Assembly (NCBI GenBank): GCA_000226015.1
Contig: JH153173.1
Coordinates: forward strand, 11,545 to 75,544
Direction of reading: 5' to 3'
DNA from: Mnemiopsis leidyi
Taxonomy: Eukaryota > Ctenophora > Tentaculata > Lobata > Bolinopsidae
Length of the DNA stretch: 64,000 nucleotides
Shown here: positions 49,828-61,245 of the stretch, in pieces
Layout of the letters: each line of letters opens with the position of its first letter
How positions within the stretch are numbered: position 1 is the first letter of the stretch
Translations under genes and position numbers: made by a program
Notes under the pieces: generated by a model
Told to the model about the DNA's origin: nothing
Database searches by the model: none
Seen by the model: only the letters and a program-made list of their open reading frames with translations

Positions 49828-52800
49828 ATGATGTGGTATTCCACAGGTAGGGTTTTTACTTACTTTTTTTAGTAGTTTTGTTTATCTGGGTGTAAGATAT
49901 TGAAAAATTGTCCTATTGTTGGGAAAACTGTTACTATCTGCCTCTAAATCACCCTGGTACCTAGAAGTCGGTACTTGAAAGGTTGTTAGATTGTGATGTG
50001 ATTTCGAAGCTGAGGCATTAAAAATCAAGTTCTTTATCGCTGTTATTGTTGCTATGTCTTGTTGTTAATAGTAATTTCAGCCTCTGTACAAGATTGGTAA
50101 TTTGGTTTGTTTGCGGCTTTTGATTCCAATAAAGGTCACCTGAATTCGCAGAGGAAATTTTTATCGGCAGCACGATTTCAAAATATGGAAGGAATAATGA
50201 TAAAGGTAGACGTGACGTTGATTCCTGTTTTAAGTAGTTAGTTAAGATTTACTATGATCACAAGGTTGTGTCAAAGCAGTCAAAAAGAAAAAGCCAGTCT
50301 GGATAGTTGGACGATTACAAAGCAGGATTGCAAAGGACTTTGTGTAATTGGATGTATCAAAATCTACGGGCGGGTCTGTCAAAAAACGTAACTTTACTAC
50401 CCCGGATACTGCTATACTTTATAATACTACCTCGGAAACTACTATACTTTCTCGTACCAACTCTATTGAAACTAGACTATCTTTGCAGTTTCACTGTGAT
50501 TTAATTGAAAATTGCATTATTCCAAAGATGATTTCACTCTAGCATTTAAGAAATATCACTTGAACTAATTTTCTACTTTCTAATGCCTTAAATCATAACA
50601 TGCCATTTATCGGCTTGTAGCCTCAATCCATAATTTAAGTGCAGACTCCTTATTAGTTATTCCTCTCTTTCTCTCTCTACAGGTTGCTTCTGGCTGCCCA
50701 TTAAACTGTTTAGATGAAGGTTCATAGGGGCCACTAGTGAACAAAGGTACCGTTTAAAAATCTTGCAAAACAGATCCATTAAATGTGATTTGATGGCAGC
50801 TGACACGTTGCCCTCAGACTGCGAAGCAGCCTTATTAGCTGTTCAGGGCGGCCACGTGGTGCGAGGCAAGTACACTTCATCCGGCCTCCAGCCGCGGCTC
50901 CCTTCACGCCGAGCGAGCCTGGCGAGGCTCTATTACCTCTTTAGCTCGGGTGTCCTCCGGCCCTCCCTTAATTGGACCCAACTCCGCTCTCGACACGCAG
51001 CCCATTTAGCTGTTTCTCCTGCTTATCAAGCACGCAACTATACCTATCTCCTCTTTTAACTGTTTTTAAATTCACCTAAATATTCGGGTTGTGACTCCAA
51101 GCTGAGTTTACCGCTTGCCGCTCAGTCTGAGTTTCATCGCTCCGGAAGAAACGCCCCTTCTTCCGTACTGTGACAGATAGAAAATTAGGTGGGTTTGAGA
51201 GGGATGCCAATCCGTAATAAGAATGGTGTGGTGATTACCAATTCTGGAAACAACAAATTATAGATCCTGTTTTATCTTGAAACTCCGGTTAATCAGATAA
51301 TTGAATTGACATTTGTGATAAGTTTGGTGGACAGGTTCACAATTTGAATGTGTCGATATTACGGTCACCTTCGGGTATAATTATATGTCAAATATTAGAT
51401 TAAGCTAGTAATTTCGATGGTGATGCTCCGGCCCTTTCTCCATATATTTTGACGGTTTGTCTAAGCGAAATTTATAGTGCCTCCTCAGTCACACGTTTTG
51501 GATTCTCCGCTCTATCAAAAAGAAGGTCCAGACTTTAAATCGCTACATTGTAACTACTTTTTACAAGTAGGTGCCCTGGGTGATGCAATTCAAGGCTTCA
51601 AGAACGCGTGCTTCGCGATTTTTCCATGACGTAGTTTCGTTTACCATGCAAGCTATGGCCCACGCAACGCTATAATTAGGTGATCCATTACAGACCGTGA
51701 TCATTTATAGAATGTAATCCAGCAACTTCCCTCAAAGACTTAATTCCAGTGTAAAGGCGGGAATCTCATTACTTTATGACGGACATGACGCTCCCTCCCT
51801 CTCCCCCGCTGTATCGTCCCAACAGGGTCTATGCTATCGGAGGTGCGGGTCGCACTGCACCTCTCTCCCCTTCTACTTCATCTCTAGTTCCGGGGACAAT
51901 GATCCAGGAGGAGGGACCGCTAGAGATGGCGGTGGTGATAACTCCGCCGTTCTGACTTGCCCTCCCCTCCCGGAATCCCTCCCGCCACGGTCTCTCTGTA
52001 GTGCTCGCATTCCTAGGATGTTGAATGTAGTTTGTGTGTAGGTCTGTGTGTGTTTGTTACTTCTATAAATATTTACCTTCCATTTGTTTAGAGTCAATCG
52101 TGTTGTGTTGACTTTGCTGTCTGCAGTCTGACCATGTTTTCTTCTGTACAACGAGCTATTCTTTGACTTAACCATATCTTTTTTCTGCTCAATCTTTTTG
52201 GATTATTTACCTGTCTTTTAGATTGCTCGACTATGAAGCACTGAATTGCAGCATTGCTTAGGCACTTGTAAATACCGTTTGAAAACAAGGCCACGTACGA
52301 CTAGTATGTTTGCTATGTATGCACCTTGCACTATAAACATTGACTAATATTCCATCCTGTCTGCACCTGCTTCATCTCAAACCCAGAAACGTGCGGGATT
52401 TTCCTCTGATTATTGGATCCATCATCTTTTTCATGCAGTATTTATTTTCAATTTTAAGCATGTCCCTAAGTCTGTGACACTCATGAAAAGTGCGAGTACA
52501 CGTTTTTATAGCTCGCTGCATGCTACTGCTCTGATTACAGGCTGCAGTAGATTATATATAGACAAGTATTTCGACTCATTTTGTGTACTTTCTTACGTTA
52601 TATGTTTATGGTGAGTGACTTTGATAACGGCTGGAACAGATAACACTTATCGAATTTGAAGCAAATTTCAATACTGCATTGAAGATTGGCCGCCCATCAA
52701 TTTTTGCTGTACTTATTCTATACAATAAACTTTTCTGCCTAGCTACTTAAATTTGTGCTTTGGTAATATCGAGACAAAGCATACAAGCACAGTTTGACAT

Positions 52801-55800
52801 ACCTCTATCCTTCTAGAGAGATTGTACAATATCTCTCTGTTGTATTGGAGGTCGGCCAGTTGGTCCAGCTCAGCAAACCCAGTTGAAGTGCCTAAATTTG
52901 GTTCATAATCTTTGTTAGGTAGGAGTTGGTCGAAACCCTTAAACTTTGGTGTTGTCGTGAAGTATTATTGAGTCTCATAGAAGAATCTGATTGTTCAAAA
53001 TTTCTTGTTTTGTCTGAGTAGACTTGGACAAGGGACAACAAATTAACAACTTGTGTCCCTTGTCCGAGTCTACTCAGAGAAAACAAGAAATTTTTAACGA
53101 TCATATCCTTGAAACCTTGAAATTTGAAACTGTTTTTTGCTTCTTTATATTACTTTTTCACTTTCGTAGTTTTAAACAAGGCTTTTGGTATTTTGTTCGG
53201 GAAATTCATTCACGGTTTTAGTTTATAATTTTTCAAAAACTTTCATAAATTTGATGAATAGTTCGATGGGATACTGTCTAGTGACTAGTGACTACTGTCT
53301 AATAATAGCATATCCTAATGACGTAAATTATATAGTTGTAGTATAGAAGATTAAGAAAATTTCCCCTGTTTGTCGGTCTGCAGATTGGCCTTGAATCCTC
53401 GCTGATAACATAATTTATAAATTGACCCATTTCTGCTTTTGTCAAAGCCGAAAAAACAAAGAAAACCGAGAAGAAACCTAAAACCCGTATGCTTCCGCAA
53501 TTATCTTTATTGCGACTTTTTTTCTGTTTTTTTGTATGTTGCAATCCACCTAGGAACTTTTCAAAAATAAAGACCTTAAAATTGTTTGAATCCAATGAGT
53601 GCTACACACTAAATCATTACAATGCCCAAAAATTATGGCCTTAAGGTTTGTTTTAACAATTACCGTCACCGAAATCAAATCCAAAATTTTGATCCGTTTT
53701 CTGAGTTATTTACAATTATTTTATTTTGTACGTGCCAGTGCAGTGTTTAACATAGCATGTTATGCCAATTGTTATTAAGCCCCTCCATTTTTCAAAACCA
53801 TGTATACTTTGACGGGCATTGTCAGTTGACTCTCGGTACGGTACTACGGTCCAGAATAAAGAGCATTGCCCTGCCAGCACATAGAAATATAGCTTTTAAG
53901 TGTGGCCGCCCTCCGAGTGTTAGTATAATTTAATATCTGCGGGACACCATTTCGTGCGTGTTGTATTTTCCGAGCCGCTCTAGCTACTCAGACGTAACTT
54001 TTACTTCAAGAAATATGGATTGAGGATCACAACCTACTGGAGAATCCCCTGAAAGTTTCAATGTATCAGCTAAATGAAAGGTAAATGATCCGGTCAAAAC
54101 GAGCTTCGCTGTTAAGGTCTTTTTGTTTAAGGTCGTTGTTATTCTAATTATCACGCAGTTATCTATCTAGTTATCTTCGCTTTAGTAAATAAAATTGTTC
54201 GCGTTTTCAAGAACTGTATAAGACCAACTTTTCTTAAGATAAGTTCAACCTTTAAAACTACATGCGAAATTACATGGATTTCAACCTCTCACTCAGCTTT
54301 TTATTGTGCTTATAAACCTTGTCTCTTTATATCGCGCGGAACTCAGCTTGGCTCGGGAAAAGGGTTAAAAAAGAGCTAGTCTTGCTCTACCGGGCTAGAA
54401 AAGTGTCTTGAAAGTTTGACTCTGACGTTTTTGATATGAGAAGGAGTAAATTCTAGCGCACGTGGTACAGCCGTTTCTTCATTATTCCTTTTAAGTAAAA
54501 CTCTCGCCATAGCCCGAGAGCCGGTCTAGCTTACAAAGGTGGGCTGACGAAACCTGGGCACTATATTCTGTGGGATCCATTGTTGCTGCACAAAACTCGG
54601 ACCACTTAATGTGTCACATTTGTGCCATTCTGGTCGGTAGTCACGTGGACCGTACAACGTGTTTGTTTAACAAAAGGTCTGACCATCTTGTTCTGTGCCA
54701 TCCGTGAAAGTCTTTTCACGAACCTCTGCGAGTACGACTATGGGCCATAGGGTGTGCGTGTTCTTGACAAGGACTGATTTCCAATAGGTTTGTAAGGAAA
54801 CTAGTTTGAGAGCAACAGAGCGTGATATCGATACGGTTGTGCGGCTACGGCACTGTATTAAAAGTTATAAAACTATAGTAGTATCATTTCACGTCACCAT
54901 TTGGCACTCTTTCATTTCCAGTAGAACAAAGTACTATAATCTTGTTTACAACAAGTAATCCCCCCCAGATAAAGGAGTCAATCCCTCGGTGTGTGCAGGG
55001 TGTCGGTGTCCCATCACCGACCAGTTCATCCTCCGTGTCGCCCCCAACCTGGAATGGCACGCCTCCTGCCTCAAGTGTGACGACTGCAACGTGAGTGCTG
55101 TTCTGAGGATGATCTTGTTGTAGCTGACTCCTTGTGTAGAGACCTGCTTGAATATATCATACAACTTTGTGCGGTTGGCACTGATCCAAGTCCTTGTATA
55201 ACTCAAGAACTCATAGTTTACTTTTCAGAAATTTCTTGATGAAAACTGCACTTGTTTTATAAGAGAGGGAAAGCCATATTGCAAAAAAGATTTCGTCCGG
55301 TAGGTTCTTGGATATTGATGTGTTTGAATAGATATTATTCAAATTGTGATTTTGAATGTTTGTCCTGAGTCCTACATAATGGTGTTGTAGGGGCTCTTTA
55401 TACCTTACCTTTTTAGTCGTCGTTAAAGCATTATTGTATCATTTACCAAAACCCGCCTGCCTATATTTATCTCAGAAGGTTCGGTGCAAAGTGTCATCGG
55501 TGTGACCAAGGTTTCTCGTCCAACGATTTCGTGATGCGAGTTCGAGAAAACATTTTCCATCTCAGGTTGGCTTTCTTCAACTTTCGTGTAGATATTAGTC
55601 AAATTCTATCTATTTGAATTCTATTTTAACCTTTCTTTCCCAAATTTTAATTAGTAATGACTATTAAGTTATTATGATCACCACAAAATTAGGGTCGTGC
55701 TCCAATCTTTTTTATTTAGCATGATGCTTTTTCCCCGATTAAAAAAGAAATTATCTTATTATAACTTATTTCACCAAATTTACTTCAGTTGTTTCCGATG

Positions 55801-58800
55801 TAACATGTGCTCGAGACAACTAGTGCCGGGCGAGGAATTCGCGCTGTTACCTGAAGGTTTGATATGCGGAACTCACATCAAACAACAGCACCATCAGCAA
55901 GCTCCGCTGCCGAACGAACCTTTACCAGGTACGTACAACGTGATTAAACCAATTTATGAAAATTATTAAATATAAGTATAATAAAAGAAGGATGTCGAAA
56001 TGTTAAAGGAAAATATAGTAAACTTTTGTAAAGTGTCCTATAATCATACAACTTTTTCATTTTAACTAACATGATTATTTCATAAAATTTCTTGTACTCT
56101 AATTGTCACTCTTACCCTTTTACCTGCTGGTCCTACTATATAAATGTTCCTGCTTTTAGATGTTAGCACAATGTGCTAAGCACATTGGTAACACATTACT
56201 GATGCAATCTTCCAGTTTCACGTTTACCTTGACGTCAATAGTAGAACTTATTGATCGCGAAACTGCTCATGACATTCAGATACACAGGTCCTTTACGCTT
56301 TGCTGCTCCAAGCTCACATTTGATAAGGAGCAAGGATGCTATTAGCAAGCATTACTTTGTAGGGGGCTTATATTTTGAGACGCGTTTCTTGACATAAGAT
56401 ATGAAGTGAGCGGATGTTAATGTTTTCTAATTGATTTAAAATCTTCCATCCTCGTGTCTTGAAACAAGCTTTACGTTCCCGAGAATCTCGCTAGCTGATT
56501 CAAAGATTTGTAAGAATAAGATACAAGATTTTAGAACATCTTAAACTGTTCATTATAATGCAGAAGACCGATGGCTCGGGTAGTTAATCCCTGGATCCCC
56601 TCCTTCTTATGAAATAACGCGTTCAACCTTATTACATATCAAGTATTTATCAATCATATCAGTGGAAGATAAAGATGTTAAATGAAGGCGGAGTTCGGAG
56701 TCCTGTGTCTCAGCTGAGTTTTGAGTACAAACGTTAATCATCATTACCATTCTGTAATCTGTTTTGTTCAGAAAGCAAGCCAAGATCTACAAACACGGGA
56801 TCGAGTGGCGAACAGAAAACAACCAGAGTCAGAACAGTTTTGAACGACCGACAGTTGCGTATTCTCCGCACGTGCTACAACAACAATCCGCGCCCTGACG
56901 CCCTTATGAAGGAGCAGATGACCAAGCTGACTGGTAGGCAGCATTTCTAGTTCAACAGTTTTAGAAAGTCCAGATTGATATTGCAAGACGGAAATTAACA
57001 TTAACAAGATGCAGGATCAACATACCGGAAACTTTATTGATCGTAGAACAAATCTTGTTTTATTGGCATTTCAAGAAGCCAGGCTAACTGTTTCATGTTT
57101 TGAATGTGTCATGGCCTTCTTAAATACAACTTTTGTAAGTCTGTACTTGTAGGACTAAGTGCGCGAGTGATACGAGTATGGTTCCAAAACAAGCGGTGCA
57201 AGGACAAGAAGAAAGCGATAGCTGCGGCGTCCGGTGACGATGTTATTTCTAGCTCCGTTGCAGATAGCCCCTCAGAGGACAGACTCAAATCAGGCATGGT
57301 ATGTACTAACCGTTAGTATTAGTAAGTAACTAACTGCCAGTAAGTAAGTAACCATGGTAACTATCAGAACTGTTAGTTACTGTTTTACCTGTTCAAGGTA
57401 CAAATTTTAGTCCATGAAATTATGTGGCATAATTGAAGTTGATCACGTGCCAAAACCCTTGCACCTTTCCCTCATGTAATTGAAAGTTGTCACATTCGTG
57501 AAATGGTAACCACATCAAATAATATTGATATTCTTATCACATGAGAGCGTTTCTTATAATCGATTGATCGAACCTGGCCTCTCATTGGTCAATCACTGTC
57601 ACATGAAGGAACAAATTTCCGACTCTCCCCATTTGCTGTGTAAATATTATTCCACCACTAATGTTGTGCTTACTTCAGGAGAGTCTCAGTGAAAAAGATT
57701 TCTCCAGTCTGGACTGTTCCCAGATAGATTTCAACAACTCCTCGACCAGCACCAGTCCTGCTCTTTCAGCCACTGGTATGGATAGTTTTATGTTTTTGAG
57801 ATGGATTTGAAAATGTTTTACTTGTTACTTCGGGGCGGTTAGCAACTGGCTCTGGCGCAACACCCTCGAATGTGTCCCATAATTCATGGTCGAAAAATTT
57901 GGCATAGCGACTGAGTACTGACACCCCGGGTTCAACCCAATAGACTTGGTCAACATGAACATTTTGAGAAAAAAAGTTCTTCAAAAAAAATCACAAAAAG
58001 TTGACCTAAAATTAAGTTTACCATTTTGGTAACTTCGGTGTTATAGATAAGGTCATGGTCAAAATTTTGAAATTACAATAATTTTAAGCAAACAATCACA
58101 TGGATGTCCCGATTCCCCATTAGAAATTCTTAGCGGCATCAGGAAAGTATCAAGTTTAACTATATTTCCTTAATTTCTCCGGACCGCAATAGCCAGGGTG
58201 GATTGATCGACTGCTATTCATATTAAACTTGATATCTCTACACTTACAGGAGACACATATTCGATGTACGATGCTAACAAAGATGCGAGATCGCTCTGGA
58301 ATACTGGCGACTTTATCCCTTCCTACCCTCAGGTTTGCAGCCATTTTAACTTTATAAATTTGTAGTTCTTCAAGAAAAATTATACTGATAGGGCTGTACT
58401 GTTTATCAGAAGACAATAACAGTGATGGAAATAAATTAATCAACCATCCCAAAGATTAAGGCCAGTTTCATGGTAAGAGCGTCTGTTAGTAACAGACGTT
58501 CTAACCAACTGAACCCTGTTAATCTAACAATGTTATCTAACAAAGTTATAGTTAAAGTTATAGATAAACTTAAAGTTAGTTAGTCAGAATTTCCTTGTGG
58601 GATTGGGAAAGAATTTCCCTAACACTGTTACCCTTTGGGGATTTCTTAGTCTCACCCATCGGTGGGATTCGCTTCACTTAGCAACAAGTTGAGCCGGGAG
58701 GAATACGATAGGAAAATTCTTACTAAGTAACTGAAATATAACTTACTAATCTTATTTGAACGTTACTTGTTTCTCTGTATGACTAAGAAATGCGATCTTT

Positions 58801-59135
58801 TAGGGAACTTTTTACTCGAAATAATTTCTAACAGACACGTTCGTATTCATTATCAAATTATTTATATAATGGTAATTGTTGAAAGTATCAATATTTTCAA
58901 CAACTACTATTAAATAAATGATTTGAGAATTGAATACGAACTGTTATGAGACTAAATTACTGTCCGCTGATACCTTAAATAACTTTGAACTTACTAACTA
59001 TAACCTAACCAAATATCAATAAGCCTGTTATTGTAAGCTCAACAGAATTTTGGCGAAAATAATTTTCAGTCATATTTATTTCAGGACGATTCGGTTTCGG
59101 GCCACTTGGGTAGCAGCTTCGAAGACAACAAATGA
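49828..59135 (+). CDS. ISL1: Islet LIM-homeodomain transcription factor
   Basis: Islet factors specify neurons and other cell types. Certain exons: 54969-55090, 55229-55299, 55476-55565, 55789-55928, 56772-56933, 57153-57298, 57679-57775, 58250-58332, 59085-59135. LIM1 runs from [19 protein letters not shown] to [10 protein letters not shown] and LIM2 from [19 protein letters not shown] to [14 protein letters not shown]. The homeodomain has [37 protein letters not shown] and [17 protein letters not shown], nearly identical to ISL1. No in-frame ATG precedes LIM1 in its exon, so an upstream exon is needed. A 19 nt exon at 49828-49846 (MMWYST, donor GTAGGG) fits the required phase and gives 326 aa in total, but it is tentative. 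Confidence is high for the gene and low for exon 1. The symbol covers the ISL1/ISL2 orthology group. Confidence 0.92.
49847..54968. other. Long region 5' of Islet LIM exons (probable intron 1)
   Basis: 5.1 kb without supported coding exons. It includes GC-rich patches at about 50800-51020 and 51780-52010, the latter with an ATG at 51899 that does not offer a donor in the phase needed. A long hairpin lies at 52989-53102. The GC-rich patches could be enhancers or an alternative first exon of Islet. Confidence 0.5.
52989..53102. repeat. 49 bp-arm hairpin
   Basis: The left arm 52989-53037 and right arm 53054-53102 are equal in length and match at 45 of 49 positions with no bulge, around a 16 nt loop. 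The inner arm ends are GGACAAGGGACA and TGTCCCTTGTCC. It is either a small foldback element or the precursor of a small RNA. Confidence 0.85.
58472..58506. repeat. 35 bp near-perfect palindrome in Islet intron
   Basis: The arms GGTAAGAGCGTCTGTTA and TAACAGACGTTCTAACC are separated by one base and differ at only two positions. The sequence CGTTCTAAC also occurs in the micro-element family at 59636-61237, so this may be a related fragment. Confidence 0.7.
58839..58941. repeat. Foldback element in last Islet intron
   Basis: The arms (58839-58885 and about 58895-58941) begin and end GTTCGTATTCA / TGAATACGAAC and GTTGAAA / TTTCAAC. They pair over about 47 bp with scattered mismatches and a loop of about 10 nt. 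The size is close to the hairpin at 52989-53102 but the sequence is unrelated. Confidence 0.7.
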
Positions 59136-59635
59136 AGTAATCTCTGTGAACACTTCTTTAATGATTCGACCAAATTGATAGGGATTTGTGGAGTGATTTG
59201 TAAATAGGTTGAATATGAGCCGAAGCAGTGATTAGTTTGCATTATGATTAGGAAAAAGAAGTGGCGTATAGATTCAGCCACCGGCCACTGACTAGCCTGA
59301 GGCTGCTAAGAGGTTTGAAGTTACTTCAATGAGCTTGAAGAGTTTGTAAAATTGTCTCGACAAAGATCCTTTGACTTTGATTGGTGCATGTTGCAGTACA
59401 ATTACAATGAAACGCTTTATATGTGTAATTTTAAATTGTATATTTTAACATATGTTATTGTTAACTGAATCTGAAAATAACCGAGTCATGTATTTGTAAA
59501 GTATGAGTCATGATTCTCTATTTGAAGGTCGCGTGATGTCATGTTTATACAGTATTTAGATATAAAACTAAAAGCTTAGTAATTAAGGAAGGAAAGAAAA
59601 TTTTAAGGAAAGAAAATTTATTATTTTGGTTTACA
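59136..59635. other. Islet 3' region
   Basis: About 500 bp of AT-rich DNA following the Islet stop, presumably its 3' UTR and downstream flank. I see no further gene or repeat until the micro-element cluster. Confidence 0.6.
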
Positions 59636-59711
59636 TTGTCGCGGTGATACCCGACTCACGCAGCTAAAGCTAACGTTTCGTTAGAACGTTAGACGGATAT
59701 AATCTCGTCAA
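59636..59711 (+). mobile_element. Micro-element, 76 bp, perfect TSD
   Basis: Starts TTGTCGCGGTGATACCCG and ends CGGATATAATCTCGTCAA, with CAGCTAAAGCTAACG in the middle. Perfect 8 bp duplication GGTTTACA on both sides (59628-59635 and 59712-59719). The two ends are imperfect inverted repeats (16 of 24 positions match). Confidence 0.9.
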
Positions 59712-60063
59712 GGTTTACATTGACAATCAACAATATCATATACAGGGGGGTGACAAAACTTAACGTCACTTTTTGCGCACGTGCCATTTTGCTTACTTTT
59801 GTCTATCACGTTTATTGCGATATTGTGAGCAGTAAAACATACTATAGGGTGAAATTTTTTACAGAATGTGAATTGCTATTAATATATGTAATAAATAAGT
59901 ATGAAAATAAGTATTTTGTTCTATAAAAATATGGAAACGATATGGCCAGCAACTCAAAGCAATTTAGGTAAAGGGAATCTAACCGGGCGTTGCGCGGCTC
60001 TCTCTACGTTTCCCTCCGCAAAGCAGCAATTAGCCTGAGGTCCCCAGGCAAGGGGAATCATGA

Positions 60064-60094
60064 TTGTCGCGGTGATACCCGACTCACTCGTCAA
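60064..60094 (+). mobile_element. Micro-element, only 31 bp, perfect TSD
   Basis: This copy consists of the left end (TTGTCGCGGTGATACCCG, then ACTCA) joined almost directly to the right end CTCGTCAA. Perfect 8 bp duplication AATCATGA at 60056-60063 and 60095-60102. Confidence 0.9.
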
Positions 60095-60168
60095 AATCAT
60101 GAAGACAGCGCACGTGTCCACCGTGCGATGGCCACGCTCGCGTCCACCAATTGAGGCCAGGCTTTCAC

Positions 60169-60253
60169 TTGCCTTGCGTTGCGGCAGCTTCGTTGGCACG
60201 CTTCGCAAGGGGGGCTGCCGCTTCGCGGCAGCAGGTCAGGCAACGTCTGACAA
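60169..60253 (-). mobile_element. Micro-element of second type
   Basis: Starts TTGCCTTGCG and ends CAACGTCTGACAA, with CTGCCGCTTCGCGGCAGCAG inside (a palindromic GC-rich core). Flanks GCTTTCAC and GCTTTTAC match at 7 of 8. Reverse-complemented, its end resembles the start of the insert at 60894 (TTGTTAGACGTTGTCTGACC). Confidence 0.6.
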
Positions 60254-60261
60254 GCTTTTAC

Positions 60262-60347
60262 TTGACGAGATGATATCCGTCTAACGTTCTAAAGAAAGGA
60301 GAGCAGCAAGCTGCGAGCCGCGCGCGATTCGGGAAACACCTCGACAA
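60262..60347 (-). mobile_element. Micro-element, 86 bp, perfect TSD
   Basis: Starts TTGACGAGATGATATCCG and ends GGGAAACACCTCGACAA. Its middle, GAGAGCAGCAAGCTGCGAGC, differs from the 59636 copy. Perfect duplication GCTTTTAC at 60254-60261 and 60348-60355. Confidence 0.9.
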
Positions 60348-60361
60348 GCTTTTACCTAACC

Positions 60362-60460
60362 TTGACGAGATGATATCCGTCTAACGTTCTAACCTCGCGA
60401 GGCCGAGGAGAGCAGCAAGCTGCGAGCCGCGCGCGATTCGGGAAACACCTGGCCTCGGCG
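60362..60460 (-). mobile_element. Micro-element, right end altered
   Basis: Starts TTGACGAGATGATATCCG and contains the same GAGAGCAGCAAGCTGCGAGC core and GGGAAACACCT as the copy at 60262, but the usual CGACAA end is replaced by GGCCTCGG. No matching flanking 8-mer was found. The right boundary is approximate. Confidence 0.65.
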
Positions 60461-60524
60461 GCGGCTGCTCTGGTGGCGCGCGCAAAAGCAAAAAGGACGC
60501 TGGTTAAAACTTGCTAAGCCAACA

Positions 60525-60597
60525 TTGACGAGATTATATCCGTCTAGCTTTAGCTGCGTCTAGCTTTAGCTGCGTGAGTCGGGTATCACCGCGACAA
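60525..60597 (-). mobile_element. Micro-element, 73 bp, perfect TSD
   Basis: Reverse orientation of the 59636 type, TTGACGAGATTATATCCG to GGGTATCACCGCGACAA, with a short internal duplication (TCTAGCTTTAGCTGCG twice). Perfect duplication AGCCAACA at 60517-60524 and 60598-60605. Confidence 0.9.
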
Positions 60598-60619
60598 AGC
60601 CAACATAGCCTTGTGGCTC

Positions 60620-60709
60620 TTGACGAAATTATATCCGTGGCCGTCTACCGTTCTAACGAAACGATAGTTCAGCTTTAGCTGCGTGGGTCGGGTATCACCG
60701 CGATCACAA
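60620..60709 (-). mobile_element. Micro-element, 90 bp, perfect TSD
   Basis: TTGACGAAATTATATCCG to TATCACCGCGATCACAA, carrying CAGCTTTAGCTGCG and GTTCTAACGAAACG inside. Perfect duplication TGTGGCTC at 60612-60619 and 60710-60717. Confidence 0.88.
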
Positions 60710-60870
60710 TGTGGCTCGCGCGCCCTATCGTGTATCGAGACTGGACGCCGTTTCACCAAGTTACCAGGTGCATACGGGCGGTTAGAGCAAGGCCAAGGAA
60801 GCTGTGTGAGCTTTTGCGTCATGCGACCGTTCTAATTTTGCGCATTGCCCGTTTACGTTAAAAAATATTT

Positions 60871-61076
60871 AGAATCTTCCAGGAGCCTCTTCATTGTTAG
60901 ACGTTGTCTGACCTGCTGCCGCGAAGCGCGCGGCGCAGCAGCCCCTTCAGTATAACTGTGAATTAGCCTGGGCACAGGTTTGTACAGCAGCGCGCACCCT
61001 CTTGTCATTCTATTCGCTTCGAATGAGGCTCGGACAAAGTCTGACAAGTCACAGGTGTAACAAATACAATACAAAT
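60871..61076 (+). mobile_element. SINE-A tail split by two micro-elements
   Basis: SINE-A 3' sequence (AGAATCTTCCAGGAGCC, CCCCTTCAGTATAACTG, AGCCTGGGCACAGGT, GTAACAAATACAA) is interrupted at 60894-60941 and 60980-61047. The first insert is flanked by CCTCTTCA and CCCCTTCA (7 of 8). The second is flanked by GGCACAGGT and GTCACAGGT (8 of 9). Both inserts start TTGT and contain GTCTGAC, linking them to the second micro-element type. Confidence 0.8.
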
Positions 61077-61177
61077 GCCAAATTTTTTGCCTGCGGCGGG
61101 ATGAAAAGAAACCTTTTTCTTGTGATTTGGCGAATACCTTTTGCACATTCATATAAGTTTAATATTTTACTTAAACT

Positions 61178-61237
61178 TTGTCGAGGTGTTACCCGAGGTG
61201 TTACCAGTTACTTGACTCGCGGATATTATCTCGTCAA
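61178..61237 (+). mobile_element. Micro-element, 60 bp, perfect TSD
   Basis: A diverged copy: starts TTGTCGAGGTGTTACCCG and ends CGGATATTATCTCGTCAA. Perfect duplication CTTAAACT at 61170-61177 and 61238-61245. Divergence between this and the 59636 copy shows the family is not a single recent burst. Confidence 0.88.
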
Positions 61238-61245
61238 CTTAAACT

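Noticed and set aside
51899-51957. Alternative first exon of Islet (ATG at 51899)
   Set aside because: The sequence is GC-rich and promoter-like, but no donor gives the phase needed to join the LIM1 exon; the 49828 micro-exon does.
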